From Streptomyces sp. BK208 (lineage in GTDB: Bacteria; Actinomycetota; Actinomycetes; Streptomycetales; Streptomycetaceae): a stretch of DNA of 64,000 nucleotides. Of the stretch, positions 1-9,089 are shown in pieces; positions within the stretch are counted from its first letter, which is position 1; each line of letters starts with the position of its first letter. The DNA lies in the NCBI RefSeq assembly GCF_004364245.1, contig NZ_SOAV01000001.1:62001-126000 (forward strand). Direction: 5' to 3'. The notes below the pieces were generated by a model. That model saw only the letters and a program-made list of their open reading frames with translations. It did no database searches and had not been told where the DNA came from. The translations under genes were made by a program, and so were the position numbers.

Positions 1-102
1 GTTCAGGAGCCCGACGAGAGCCTGACATGGAAGATCGCCAGCTTTCTTGCCCACAAGCCGACTGTCGACAGGCGCTCCCCGGGGGCCGAGTCGTTCAGCT
101 GA
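1..102 (+). CDS. C-terminal end of an unidentified protein (partial)
   Basis: The first reading frame is open from the left edge to a TGA at 100-102. It would encode about 33 residues, including the plausible segment TWKIASFLAHKPTVDRR. The end overlaps the convergent end of the asparagine synthetase by 8 bases. The start lies outside the window, and I do not recognise the family from this tail. It could be a chance open frame in GC-rich DNA. Confidence 0.35.
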   Translation, partial: VQEPDESLTWKIASFLAHKPTVDRRSPGAESFS

Positions 103-1936
103 CGACGATTTCCGGCTGGTAGAGGTCCAGCCACAGGGCGAGATCGAGGGCACGTTCCAGGCCGCGCCGGTCTGCCTGGCCGCTCATCGGCGCCTCCCGC
201 TCGGCGGCTCGGCGCAGGCGGTCGGGGTCGACGAGGTCGAAGACGGGGTGGCCGCTACGGGCGAGCAGGTCCTTGGCCTGGTCCTGGAGGGCCGCCGCGT
301 ACTTGGGATCCTGAGTGGACGGGTAAGGGCTCTTGACCCGGTCGTACACGGACTTCGGCAACACGTCCGCGGTCGCCTCGCGCAGCAGGGTCTTCTCCCG
401 GCCGTCGAAGGACTTCAGCGCCCAGGGAGTGTTGTACACGTATTCGACGAGCCGGTGGTCGCAGAAGGGGACGCGGACCTCCAGGCCGACGGCCATGCTG
501 GCGCGGTCCTTGCGGTCGAGCAGGATGCGTACGAAGCGGGTCAGGTGGAGGTGGCAGATCCGGCGCATCCGGTACTCGAAGTCGCTCTCGCCTTCCAGGC
601 GCCGGATACCAGCCACGGCGTCGCGGTAACCCTCGGCCACGTACGCGGGCAGGTCCAGTTTCGCCGCCAGGTCAGGACGCAGCACGTCTGTGTCCTCCCC
701 CATGTGGCGGCTCATCGACACCAGCCAGGGGAAGGTGTCGGCACGGCGTGCTTCCTCGTCGAAGAACTGCAGGTAGCCGCCGAAGACCTCGTCGGCGGAC
801 TCGCCGGACAGGGCCACGGTGGAGTGGTCGCGGATCGACCGGAAGAGCAGGTACAAGGAGGCGTCCATGTCGCCGAGGCCGGCCGGCAGGTCCCGGGCGC
901 GGATGACCCTGGCGCGGATCTCGGGGTCGGCGAGGGCCTGGGCGTCCAGGACGATGTCCTGGTGGTCGGTGCCCGAGGCGCGAGCGACGTCATGGACGAA
1001 GGGAGTGTCGGGGGTGCCCCGGAGTTCGTCGGCGATGAAGTTCTCGGTCTGGCCCGCGAAGTCCACGGCGAAACTGCGTACCTTCTCGCCGTGTTCGCCC
1101 AGCTGCCGGGCTGCGAGCGCGGTCATCGCGGATGAGTCCAGTCCGCCGGAGAGCAGGGTGCAACGGGGCACGTCGGCGACGAGCTGACGGCGCACGATGT
1201 CGTCGAGGAGCGAGCGGACGTGTGCGACGGTGGCGTCCCTGCCGTCCGTGTGCGGACGGGTCTCCAACTCCCAGTAGCGGCGCTGGTGCACGCCCGAGTG
1301 GTCGACCGTGACGACGGTGCCCGGTTCGACCTCGCGCATGCCGTCCCAGACGGCGTGACCGGGTGTCTTGATCATGGTGAAGAGTTCCCGAAGCCCGTCG
1401 AGCCGGACCCGTCGGCGGGCCAGTGGATTGGCGAGGATCGCCTTGGGCTCGGAGCCGAACAGGACGCCGTCCGCCGTCGGGTGGTAGTAGAACGGCTTGA
1501 TGCCCATGCGGTCGCGGACCATGACGAGCTTGTTCTCGCGACCGTCCCAGAGGGCGAAGGCGTACATGCCGTTCAGACGCTCGGGAAGGGTGTCACCCCA
1601 TTCGAGGTAGCCGCGCAGCACGACCTCGGTGTCGGAGTCGGTGGCGAACCGGTGCCCGTGGTCCGTGAGTTCACGGCGGAGCTCGGTGAAGTTGTACGTC
1701 TCTCCCGAGTAGACGAGCGCCACCGTGCCGTGGGGGGTGTCGACGCTCATCGGTTGCCGGCCGCCGGGCAGGTCGATGATGGCGAGCCTGCGGTGGCCGA
1801 GCGCGGCGGGCCCCTGCGCCCAGACGCCACGGTCGTCGGGTCCGCGACAGGCCATCGTCTCGGTCATCGCGTCCAGCGCCGCTTTCTCGGAGCCGAGATC
1901 GCGGTCGAAGGAGACCCAGCCGGTGATGCCGCACAT
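95..1936 (-). CDS. asnB: Asparagine synthetase (glutamine-hydrolysing)
   Basis: Converts aspartate, glutamine and ATP to asparagine in the cytosol. The 613-residue protein begins MCGITGW, so Cys2 is the free amidotransferase nucleophile after Met removal. The class II glutaminase domain (about 1-200, with RGPDD and GHRRLAIIDL) is followed by the synthetase domain, with the ATP pyrophosphatase loop SGGLDSS at 263-269. An in-frame upstream extension was rejected because Cys2 must be near-terminal and GGAGG sits just upstream of this ATG. Length is normal for the family. It is convergent with the partial gene at the left edge, and a SARP regulator lies upstream on the same strand. Asparagine synthetase homologues also amidate carboxylates in some antibiotic clusters, but nothing else here suggests a cluster. 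The family call is secure. Confidence 0.95.
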   Translation of the reverse strand: MCGITGWVSFDRDLGSEKAALDAMTETMACRGPDDRGVWAQGPAALGHRRLAIIDLPGGRQPMSVDTPHGTVALVYSGETYNFTELRRELTDHGHRFATDSDTEVVLRGYLEWGDTLPERLNGMYAFALWDGRENKLVMVRDRMGIKPFYYHPTADGVLFGSEPKAILANPLARRRVRLDGLRELFTMIKTPGHAVWDGMREVEPGTVVTVDHSGVHQRRYWELETRPHTDGRDATVAHVRSLLDDIVRRQLVADVPRCTLLSGGLDSSAMTALAARQLGEHGEKVRSFAVDFAGQTENFIADELRGTPDTPFVHDVARASGTDHQDIVLDAQALADPEIRARVIRARDLPAGLGDMDASLYLLFRSIRDHSTVALSGESADEVFGGYLQFFDEEARRADTFPWLVSMSRHMGEDTDVLRPDLAAKLDLPAYVAEGYRDAVAGIRRLEGESDFEYRMRRICHLHLTRFVRILLDRKDRASMAVGLEVRVPFCDHRLVEYVYNTPWALKSFDGREKTLLREATADVLPKSVYDRVKSPYPSTQDPKYAAALQDQAKDLLARSGHPVFDLVDPDRLRRAAEREAPMSGQADRRGLERALDLALWLDLYQPEIVVS

Positions 1937-2408
1937 ACGCAACCTCCTGCGTCCTGCCCGCCAGGCGACCCTGCCCGACCAGCCGTTTCGCGACTGCGAG
2001 CGGATCGACGACGAACCAGTTGTAGTAGCCATCTATAGCTTCGAGCGTGCGACATGTGAGCTGGTGAGGTCAATGCTGTGGGTGCCGAAGGGACACAGAA
2101 CTTCTCTTCATTTCAGCCATCCTTTGCGATCGCGATACCTTTTATCACCCTCAGGCAGGGCTTCCCGCCGCACCGAATCGGCCACGGGCAAAGTCTTCGC
2201 CAACCGTTGACCGCCGACGCCGCGGAATCCTGCCTCGGCCACCGCCGGCCGACCACGGTCGGTGCGCGGCACCGCGCGCTTCCGTCAACCGGCACCGCCC
2301 CACGAGGACTTCGAGCCCGACCCGGGCATGCTGGAGACATCTCTCTCCCCATGTGGGCGGATCGGCCACGAACTCTCAGTGCCGGCGAGCTGCATCAGCC
2401 CCGCGACA
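1937..2408. other. Intergenic stretch upstream of asnB, no gene seen
   Basis: About 470 bases separate the asnB start from the end of the SARP gene. Open frames here have poor composition, lack ribosome sites and match no family I know. The stretch is locally less GC-rich (around 2100-2160) and probably holds the asnB promoter. I could not pick out convincing -35 and -10 boxes or a terminator for the SARP gene. Confidence 0.5.
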
Positions 2409-5261
2409 TCAGCCCCGCGAGGAGGCGTTCGACGCCCCGGGCAGCCGGGCTGCCGTGCGGATGTGGAGGTGCATCCTGGCAGCGTCGGTGTCCAGTCCTC
2501 GGTCGGTGTAGATCGCGGCGGCCTCCCGCCAGCAGTCGATGGCCTCGTTCACGCGTCCGAGATGGGCCAACGAGGTGGCCAGCACGGCGAGGGGCACGGC
2601 AAGGGTTTCGTCCTGACCCCCGAGGGACGTGCGGCCGAGCGCGATGGCGCGTCGGCAGTGAGCGATCGCCGTGCCGTGGTCGCCGATGCCCTGCCAGCCT
2701 CTGGCGATGTCCGCGAGCGCACATGCCTCGCCGTCCGTGTCGCCGAGTTGCCGGCGTAGCGAAGCGCTGCGCATGCCGTGGTCGATGGCCTGCCGGTGGT
2801 TGCCGAGGTCGGCGTGGAGTGCAGCGGTGTTGCCTTCGGCCACGGCTTCCCAGCGTCCGGTGTCGAATCCCCGGCTGAGGGCCCGCGCTTCGTCGAAATG
2901 GTGCAGTGCCTCGGTGAGACGGGTTTGCCGCCGTAGCAATCTACCGAGTTCGGTGCGGGCGGCAATCTGGATGTGGATGTTGCCGACATCCTCCGCGAGT
3001 GCGCAGGCGCGGGTGAGGTCTGGTTGGGCGTCCGGGTGGTGCAGGTGGGCCAGCGCTTCTCCTCGAGCAAGCAGCACGTTGGCTTCGTGCTCGGTCCGAC
3101 CGGACCTCTGGGCAGCGCGCAGGGCGGCAGTGGCGGTGTCGATGCGTTCCTCCCAGCCGCCCATGAGTACCAGAAACCCGAGCGCGTCGATGAGGTACAG
3201 GGCGTGCCGGTCCATGGCGCGGTCGACGGCGTGGTACAGGGCTGCGGCCAGATTGGCCCGTTCCGCGGTGAACCAGGTCCAGGCGTGGGCGCGGTCGGGC
3301 ATGGCATGAGGGTGGGCAGGCTCAGCGGGGTCCGATACCACGCGCGTGCAGGTGGGGTACAGACGTCTGTCGGCAACGTGAGCCGTGTGGCTGTACCAGG
3401 TGAGCATCGCATCGAGGGCGTCGCGGCGCTCATCCTCGGTCTCCTGCTCATCGGCCAACTCGTTCGCGTACGCACGCAGGAGGTCATGGAAGCGGTACCG
3501 GTCGTGCGTGACCGGTTCGATGAGGTGCGCGTCGCCCAGCGCCTTGAGCAGGTTCCGTGCCTCGCGTGGCGGCAGGTGCGCGAGGGCCGCCGCGGCGGGC
3601 GTGGAGATGTCCGGGCCGGGGTGCAGGCCGAGACGCCGGAAGAGAAACACCTGCGATGGGGTCAGCTGTTCGTAGGACCAGTCGAGTACCTTGCGGACCG
3701 CGGCGTGAGGATCTTTGCCCCAGCTCAGTGCGTCGAGTCTGGAATCCCGGGCGGCCAGTTCGGCAACGATGTCGGCGACGGCGGCGCGCCCGTGAGCGGC
3801 CGCACGCCCGGCGGCGATCCGCAGTGCCAGCGGCAGACGCGCGCACAGCCGAATGAGCTTCTCCACCGCGGCCGGCTCTGCTTGGGCTCGGCTGGGGCCG
3901 ATGATGCCGACGACCAGGCTCAGAGCCTCGGCCGGCGACAGCACGTCGAGCGTCAACCGGTGGGCGGCCTCGGTGACCACCAGACCGGTCAGGCTGTCAC
4001 GGCTGGTTACCAGCACCATGCAGCCGGGTGTTCCCGGCAGTAGAGGGCGCACTTGCTCGGCGCTGTTGGCGTTGTCCATCACGATCAGCATGCGCCGTCC
4101 CGCCACAAGCGTACGGAAGAGACCGGAGCGCGCTCCGGTCCCGGCGGGCACCGCCGCGGGGGGAATTCCGAGGGCGACTAGGAAGTCGTGGAGGGCCTCC
4201 TCCGGGAGCGCGGGCTTCCCGGGGCCGTACCCGCGCAGATTGGTGTGGAGCGTGCCATCGGGGAAGCGGCCTTGGACACGGTGCGCCCAGTGCACCGCGA
4301 GCGTCGTCTTGCCCACGCCGCCTGTTCCGTCGAGTGCGGTGATCACCACGGCCTGCCCGTCGGCCGGCGGCAACAGGGCGTCGAGCTCAGCCAGGTGATC
4401 GGCGCGGCCGGTGAAGTCGCGAATTGCCTGGGGAAGTTGCCTCGGTACCGGCGGAGCGACGCTCGGAGGCTGCCTCGGGTTGGGCACCGCGCCGGCGGAC
4501 CGGGCACGGTTCATCGCGCGGGATCGGGGCTCACCGCGCAGGATCAGCTCATGCAGGCGCTGTACGTCGGGTCCGGGGCCGACTCCGAGTTCCTCGACAA
4601 GCCGGGCTCTGAGACGGTGGAACACCTGCAGTGCGTCCGCGCGTCGGCCACAGCGGTCCAACGCCGTCATCAGCTGCACATGCAGCCCTTCACGCAGTGG
4701 ATGGTCGTGCACGAGATCGGTCAGGTCCTCGATGACCTCCTGATGCTGACCGAGTTCCAGCCTCCATCGGACAGACAACTCCAACGCGTTGAGCCGCTGC
4801 TCGTCCAGCCGTGCTGCCACCCTGTGCAACGCCGCCGTGCCCAGTCCGTCGAGTGCGGGCCCACGCCACAGGCTCAAGGCCGTCCGGATCGCTCCGACCG
4901 CCAGCTCCATCCTTCCCTCAGCTGCCTGACGGCGGCCGTCGGCGACCCCGGCGGCGAACCGAAGCCAGTCGAGATCGTGCTCACCGACACGGATCAGGTA
5001 ACCGGGCTCCTCCGTACGGATGAGCCGCTGCTCGGTGTCACCCAGCCGTTCACGCAGCGCAGAAACGGAGTTCCGCAGCTGCTTGACAGCCGTGGCAGGC
5101 GGCTCGTCCTCCCACGTCATCTCCGCGAGCCTGGACAGCGGCACCACCGAGTCCGGTGTCAGCAACAAGGCGGCCAGCACCCGCTGCCGACGCGCTCCGG
5201 GCACCGGCATCCGCTGTTGTCCGGACCAGACCTCAAGCGCGCCGAGTACGCGAAAGTCCAT
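2409..5261 (-). CDS. AfsR/SARP-family regulator with NB-ARC and TPR domains
   Basis: A 950-residue transcriptional activator of the AfsR type. Residues 1-95 form an OmpR-like winged helix and about 100-245 the bacterial transcriptional activation domain (BTAD). The NB-ARC ATPase follows, with P-loop GTGGVGKTT at 312-320 and the Walker B-like MLIVMDNAN. The C-terminal third is helical with TPR-like repeats. The start is MDFRVLGALEVW, the usual SARP N-terminus, so a 70-residue upstream extension was rejected. GAGGGA lies about 10 bases upstream. SARPs bind heptamer direct repeats near -35 and activate secondary metabolism; AfsR is also controlled by phosphorylation. No biosynthetic cluster adjoins it, so its target is unknown. 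It diverges from the secreted-protein gene at 5471. Confidence 0.92.
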   Translation of the reverse strand: MDFRVLGALEVWSGQQRMPVPGARRQRVLAALLLTPDSVVPLSRLAEMTWEDEPPATAVKQLRNSVSALRERLGDTEQRLIRTEEPGYLIRVGEHDLDWLRFAAGVADGRRQAAEGRMELAVGAIRTALSLWRGPALDGLGTAALHRVAARLDEQRLNALELSVRWRLELGQHQEVIEDLTDLVHDHPLREGLHVQLMTALDRCGRRADALQVFHRLRARLVEELGVGPGPDVQRLHELILRGEPRSRAMNRARSAGAVPNPRQPPSVAPPVPRQLPQAIRDFTGRADHLAELDALLPPADGQAVVITALDGTGGVGKTTLAVHWAHRVQGRFPDGTLHTNLRGYGPGKPALPEEALHDFLVALGIPPAAVPAGTGARSGLFRTLVAGRRMLIVMDNANSAEQVRPLLPGTPGCMVLVTSRDSLTGLVVTEAAHRLTLDVLSPAEALSLVVGIIGPSRAQAEPAAVEKLIRLCARLPLALRIAAGRAAAHGRAAVADIVAELAARDSRLDALSWGKDPHAAVRKVLDWSYEQLTPSQVFLFRRLGLHPGPDISTPAAAALAHLPPREARNLLKALGDAHLIEPVTHDRYRFHDLLRAYANELADEQETEDERRDALDAMLTWYSHTAHVADRRLYPTCTRVVSDPAEPAHPHAMPDRAHAWTWFTAERANLAAALYHAVDRAMDRHALYLIDALGFLVLMGGWEERIDTATAALRAAQRSGRTEHEANVLLARGEALAHLHHPDAQPDLTRACALAEDVGNIHIQIAARTELGRLLRRQTRLTEALHHFDEARALSRGFDTGRWEAVAEGNTAALHADLGNHRQAIDHGMRSASLRRQLGDTDGEACALADIARGWQGIGDHGTAIAHCRRAIALGRTSLGGQDETLAVPLAVLATSLAHLGRVNEAIDCWREAAAIYTDRGLDTDAARMHLHIRTAARLPGASNASSRG

Positions 5262-5470
5262 CCCCCGAACTTCCCTCTTCACCGAAAGCAACCGAATGGA
5301 AGCATAGCGTGCACGGGAACGCCCTCCCGACGCCGATGGTGACGCGGTGATGACGCCATGGGGACGGTGTACGAGACGGTGATCGACATCGCCACCCCTC
5401 CCCCCGCAAGCCGGGGTGGGGCGACAGGGCGAGGGCCTTCCCGAGCACGATCGACGCAGAGGACGAGACA

Positions 5471-5890
5471 ATGAGAGAACTCAGGATCCCGACAGAGCCC
5501 CGTCAAGACCGGGCCGCCTCGGCAAAATCCACGCGGTGGCGCTACGCCACGACCGCAGCAGCGCTGGCCGCGACCAGCGTCGTAGGTCTGGTGACCGCAG
5601 CGCCGGCGAGCGCCGCGGTGAAGCAGACGTGCGGCACCTACATCTGCGTGGCCACCGCCTACCAGGGCACCCGCTACGTCCAGGACATCACCGTCTTCAC
5701 CAGGGACGGACTGCCGGGGACGCTGCGGGCCTTCGCGGCCGACTACCGGAATTCCAGGGCCAACGACGACCGCCACGTGTTCACCGTCAACCGGGAACTC
5801 GGCCAGCCTGGAACTGGGCGATTGGCCGTCTGCGGAGGTCTGGACCGTAGCGGCAGAGTGATTGAGAACCACTGCGTCCTGATCCCCTGA
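5471..5890 (+). CDS. Small secreted protein, function unknown
   Basis: The 139-residue product has a basic N-terminus (to about residue 24), a hydrophobic stretch (ATTAAALAATSVVGLVTA) and an AxA cleavage site near residue 48, so it should be exported. The mature part is about 90 residues with four cysteines (TCGTYICVATAY, LAVCGG, NHCVLIP), likely forming two disulfides outside the cell. I do not recognise the family. It diverges from the AfsR-like gene with a 209-base gap, so the regulator might control it. A weak AGAGGA ribosome site precedes the ATG. The stop lies in an 8-bp tandem repeat. Confidence 0.75.
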   Translation: MRELRIPTEPRQDRAASAKSTRWRYATTAAALAATSVVGLVTAAPASAAVKQTCGTYICVATAYQGTRYVQDITVFTRDGLPGTLRAFAADYRNSRANDDRHVFTVNRELGQPGTGRLAVCGGLDRSGRVIENHCVLIP

Positions 5891-5910
5891 TCCCCTGACC
5901 CCCTGATCCA
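5880..5910 (+). repeat. Tandem 8-bp repeat carrying stop codons in three frames
   Basis: The unit TGATCCCC is repeated nearly four times (third copy TGACCCCC) across the end of the secreted-protein gene. The unit length is not a multiple of three, so each successive TGA falls in a different frame. The gene's own stop is the TGA at 5888-5890, followed by TGAs in the other two frames. It could be a replication-slippage product. Confidence 0.8.
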
Positions 5911-6125
5911 AGAAGTGCCTGCGTGCCGTGGGCGGACAACCCGTACCCGCCCACGGCTGCTCGTCCACCGCTGGCAGACGCACCACGGTGCAACGAGGCA
6001 CGCGCGGCCATGACCGTCACCGCAAGGAACGGGGACGATCGCCGGATGAGCGCACCGTCCGCTGCCCAGACGCCAGGACGGAACTCACCCAGCACCTCGA
6101 TCATGGTCGGCCGTCGTGCGCGGCC

Positions 6126-6917
6126 TCACCCTGCCAGCCTGTCGATCAGGCGGGCGAGCTGCGTGGGCGCCTCCAGGTGAACGAGGTGACCCTGACCGGG
6201 TAGTTCGTGGACCGTGGCGGCGAGGACACGCCGGCGGATGTTGTCGAAGGCCGTCCCATAAGGTGGGGTGCCCCGGTTCGCACCGCCGACGATCAGATCG
6301 ACGTGGTCCGCCCGCCGGGCCAGGAGGTCAGGCAGCGGTTCGTTCACGGCCAGTGTCTCGTCGTACAGTGGCGCGCTCAGGCGACGGAGGGTCTCCCAGA
6401 CCTCGCGGTCCGCCCGCAGGGCCTCCACCCGGGCGGAGTCGAGGCCAGTGATCTTCCGGTTGACGATGTCAACGGTCGTGTCCCAGTCTTCGTTCTCCCG
6501 CGCCTTCTTGAGGTCGGGCAGGGCGTGACGGCCGAAGGGCCGCATCACGGGCTCGTAGGCGATCAGCCTGCGCAGGGGGCGCTCGTCGGCGGTGAGCAGC
6601 GCGATCAGGCCTCCGTAGCTCCAGCCGAAGACCGCCGACGTGTCGGCGAAGGCGTCGAGGACGGCCTCCAGGTCCTCGACTTCGGTGCGCAGCGAATAGC
6701 TGTCGGTCAACGGCCCCGAGGGGGTGCGGCCCCGACGGTTGACGACCATGACGGAGGGCCAGGCGCTGATGGCCGAGGCGACGTGGCGCCACGCGTGCGC
6801 GTCGCTCATCACGCCGGGGAGGACCACGAGGCCCGGAGCGCCGGGGTCGCCGTGCACGTCGACCGTGACCCAACTGCCGCCACCGACCGACACTCTTTTC
6901 TGAATCGTTTGCTCCAT
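6126..6917 (-). CDS. Alpha/beta hydrolase
   Basis: A 263-residue single-domain hydrolase. The nucleophile elbow GWSYGG (about residues 94-99) gives the catalytic Ser, and GQGHLVHLE near the C-terminus supplies the His. It probably hydrolyses a small ester, lactone or amide in the cytosol; the substrate cannot be read from sequence. The ATG start (MEQTIQKR) lies inside a long palindrome shared with the divergent TetR gene. This suggests tight TetR repression, possibly relieved by the hydrolase substrate or a related inducer. No ribosome site is obvious, so the message may be leaderless or nearly so. Confidence 0.85.
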   Translation of the reverse strand: MEQTIQKRVSVGGGSWVTVDVHGDPGAPGLVVLPGVMSDAHAWRHVASAISAWPSVMVVNRRGRTPSGPLTDSYSLRTEVEDLEAVLDAFADTSAVFGWSYGGLIALLTADERPLRRLIAYEPVMRPFGRHALPDLKKARENEDWDTTVDIVNRKITGLDSARVEALRADREVWETLRRLSAPLYDETLAVNEPLPDLLARRADHVDLIVGGANRGTPPYGTAFDNIRRRVLAATVHELPGQGHLVHLEAPTQLARLIDRLAG

Positions 6918-6938
6918 AAACTGATTATGGAGCAAACG
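6906..6938. promoter_or_regulatory. Palindromic operator between hydrolase and TetR genes
   Basis: A perfect inverted repeat with 14-base arms (CGTTTGCTCCATAA and its complement) around the 5-base spacer ACTGA. It covers the ATG of the hydrolase gene on one strand and a potential ATG of the TetR gene on the other. Its size and position are typical of a TetR-family operator controlling both divergent genes. Confidence 0.85.
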
Positions 6939-7565
6939 CTCTACAATGCAAGAGTGGAACAACGACAGCGGGGGCGCCCCCGAGCCTTCGACCGGGATCA
7001 CGTGATCCTCGAGTCCGCCCGTCTGTTCTGGCGGAGCGGCTACTCGGGCACCTCGACGCGTGCCCTGAGTGCGGCGACCGGGCTGTCGACATCGAGCCTC
7101 TACGCCGCGTTCGGCAGCAAGGCCGGGCTGTTCGACGAGGCCGTGCGGACTTACGCCGAGCGCTACCGGGAGATCTACGCACGGGCCGTCGAGGAAGGGA
7201 ACGTCCACACCGTGGTCGAGCGCGTCCTCGTCGAGTCGGCCGACGAGTTCAGCCGACCGAGCGACACCCACCCGGGCTGCCTCCTCAGCAGCGCCGTGAT
7301 GACGGACAGTACGAGCACGCTCGACGCGAGCGCCTACTTCGCCGAACTCCAGAGCTCGAACGAACGGACCCTGCGGGAGCGTATCGAGCGGGCGACCCGG
7401 GAGGGCGACCTGGTCGCGGACACCGACCCCGCGACCCTCACCGGACTCGTCCAGTCCGTCTGGCACGGACTGTCGGTACGCGCCCGGCTCGGCGCGTCCC
7501 GTGAGGACCTGCTCGCGACGGTACGGCTCGTCCAAGACCTGATCCGTGAGCGGCTCACCCCGTGA
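6927..7565 (+). CDS. TetR/AcrR-family transcriptional repressor
   Basis: About 212 residues from the ATG at 6927, or 203 from a GTG at 6954 (protein start MEQRQRGRPRAF). The N-terminal helix-turn-helix follows the TetR pattern (ILESARLFWRSGYSGTSTRA, then LSTSSLYAAFGSK); the rest is the ligand-binding and dimerisation domain. I favour GTG 6954 functionally: TACAAT at 6941-6946 is a good -10 box that would place transcription start at about that GTG, giving a leaderless message. It would also leave the palindrome upstream as operator. The gene diverges from the hydrolase and likely represses both. Confidence 0.9.
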   Translation: MEQTLYNARVEQRQRGRPRAFDRDHVILESARLFWRSGYSGTSTRALSAATGLSTSSLYAAFGSKAGLFDEAVRTYAERYREIYARAVEEGNVHTVVERVLVESADEFSRPSDTHPGCLLSSAVMTDSTSTLDASAYFAELQSSNERTLRERIERATREGDLVADTDPATLTGLVQSVWHGLSVRARLGASREDLLATVRLVQDLIRERLTP

Positions 7566-7760
7566 GGGCCCAACCCCCAGATGTCGGTTCAGGCCCGGTC
7601 CCGGTGTCGGCAGCCAGGGCGCTGCCCGCCGGGAATCTCGATGCCGGGGTCGGCGCTGTGGGCCGGCCGCGCCCCTGGCTCGCCCCCGTTCGGGCGAGGG
7701 TCCTCGCCTTTCGGTCCGCACCCCTCTAACGTGGGCGGCAGCCGCCGAAGGGAGGCCACC

Positions 7761-7916
7761 ATGTCGAACGAGCCACTGGGCCCGCTGGGTACGGCAATGC
7801 GGGAGGTCACGTTCCCGGACCAGTCCCGCGGGATCATCTTGGTACAGGCGGGAACACCGCAGGACGAGGCGGAGGAAATGGCCGCACGCGTGTGGGCTGA
7901 GTCTCCGAAACGCTGA
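7761..7916 (+). CDS. Small 51-residue protein, function unknown
   Basis: Begins MSNEPLGPLGTAMREVTFPD and has an excellent ribosome site (GAAGGGAGG seven bases before the ATG). A strong hairpin terminator follows directly. The product is acidic, soluble and without signal or membrane segment. The tail (QDEAEEMAARVWAES) is probably helical. It is a complete, self-contained gene with its own terminator. I do not recognise the family. Confidence 0.7.
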   Translation: MSNEPLGPLGTAMREVTFPDQSRGIILVQAGTPQDEAEEMAARVWAESPKR

Positions 7917-7925
7917 AGACCTACG

Positions 7926-7964
7926 GCGGCACGCCCCACCCGTGACACGGGTGGGGCGTGCCGC
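7926..7964 (+). terminator. Strong hairpin terminator
   Basis: Perfect 17-bp stem with a 5-base loop (TGACA). The core arms are CGGCACGCCCCACCCG and its complement. It lies ten bases after the small gene's stop. No U-tract follows, which is usual for actinomycete terminators. Confidence 0.85.
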
Positions 7965-8303
7965 TGCCTGCGACGGTCGCCGACAGCGGCAGCGGCAGCG
8001 ATCCTGCTGGGACGGTAGGTCCCGGAGCGGGGGCGTGTGGTCAGGGACCGACGAGTGCCTTGAGGACTTGGCGGTCGGCCATGACCCGGTAGGCGTCCGA
8101 ACGGATGTGACGGCGCGGCGCGACTTCAACGACGTGCCCCGGATGCGCTCGGACCGTCGCCTGCGCAGGGCCGCACCATCCTTGCCGAGCCGGACCTGGG
8201 ACCGCTTGGCGGCTCACCGGTGAAGCTCGGGTCCGGACCACGGCTCTGGGAGTCCCCCGACGCACTGCTCGCCCGGTGCCACCGACCGTCACCGCCGTGG
8301 TCC
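7965..8303. other. Gap with a possible gene remnant on the minus strand
   Basis: About 340 bases without a convincing gene. On the minus strand, the frame ending at a TGA at 8041 reads HPGHVVEVAPRRHIRSDAYR near its end and looks more protein-like than chance. Upstream it degrades into low-quality sequence without a start or ribosome site. It may be the tail of a lost gene; I cannot name it. Confidence 0.35.
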
Positions 8304-8987
8304 TCAGCCCGCCGCCACCGGCTCCGTCGCGAGGAAGGCTTCCACGGCCTTCCTCGCGCGACGGTCGAACTCGGCGTACTGCGCCTCGCGTTCGGCTCCC
8401 TCGACCGACTCGCCGACGAGCAGGTTTCCCTCGGCGTCGAGTCGCTGCGGGCGCTCCTCGGCATCGGGGAGGAGCGCGACGGAGGAGTGGGAGAACCCGC
8501 AGTAGTAGGCGATGCCGTCACTCAGGCTGGTCTCCAGCACGGCACGCATCCCCTCCGTGACGGGATCGTCCGCGGTGGCACCGGCCAGGCCCAGCCACAG
8601 CATGCCTTTGCCGGCCAGACGGGGCTTGCTGCGGCCGTAGGCGAATCCGTAGTTCCAGACCCGGTCGATCCAGCCCTTAAGGAGGGCGGGCGCGCTCTGC
8701 CAGTACACGGGGAACACGGCGACGACGAGATCGGCGTCGAGAATGCGCCGCATGTGGGCCCGGACCTCCTCCGAGTACGGCTTGTCCCTGTCACCCCAGT
8801 CGGGCTGGTCCTCCGCGTTCATCCGCGGATCGAAGCCTTCAGCGTCCAGGTCGAGCAGGTCGACGTCGTACCCGGCGTCCTCCAGCTGCGCGACGGTACG
8901 GCGGGCCGTGTGCGCCGTGAGGGAATCGGCGCGGTGGTGAGCCATGACCACAAGGGCGGTTCCGGCTGGGCTGTCGAGGTACGACAT
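8304..8987 (-). CDS. Flavodoxin-fold NAD(P)H:quinone oxidoreductase
   Basis: A 227-residue protein of the NQO1/MdaB-like flavodoxin-2 family. LVVMAHHRADSLTAH is the FMN/FAD phosphate-binding region, and FPVYWQSAPALLKGWIDRVW is the hallmark segment contacting the isoalloxazine ring. These cytosolic flavoenzymes make two-electron reductions of quinones or azo and nitro compounds with NAD(P)H. An AGGAGA ribosome site precedes the ATG (protein start MSYLDSP). It diverges from an AraC-type regulator 100 bases away, the usual layout for control of a redox-stress enzyme. Confidence 0.88.
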   Translation of the reverse strand: MSYLDSPAGTALVVMAHHRADSLTAHTARRTVAQLEDAGYDVDLLDLDAEGFDPRMNAEDQPDWGDRDKPYSEEVRAHMRRILDADLVVAVFPVYWQSAPALLKGWIDRVWNYGFAYGRSKPRLAGKGMLWLGLAGATADDPVTEGMRAVLETSLSDGIAYYCGFSHSSVALLPDAEERPQRLDAEGNLLVGESVEGAEREAQYAEFDRRARKAVEAFLATEPVAAG

Positions 8988-9089
8988 CGTTTCTCCTGAC
9001 TGGTCTCCATCGGGGCTGCCACCAGTACACGGGTGATCGACTGGATGATCCATGAGAGAAACGCTCCATGGCATAGGAGTTCGTCTACG

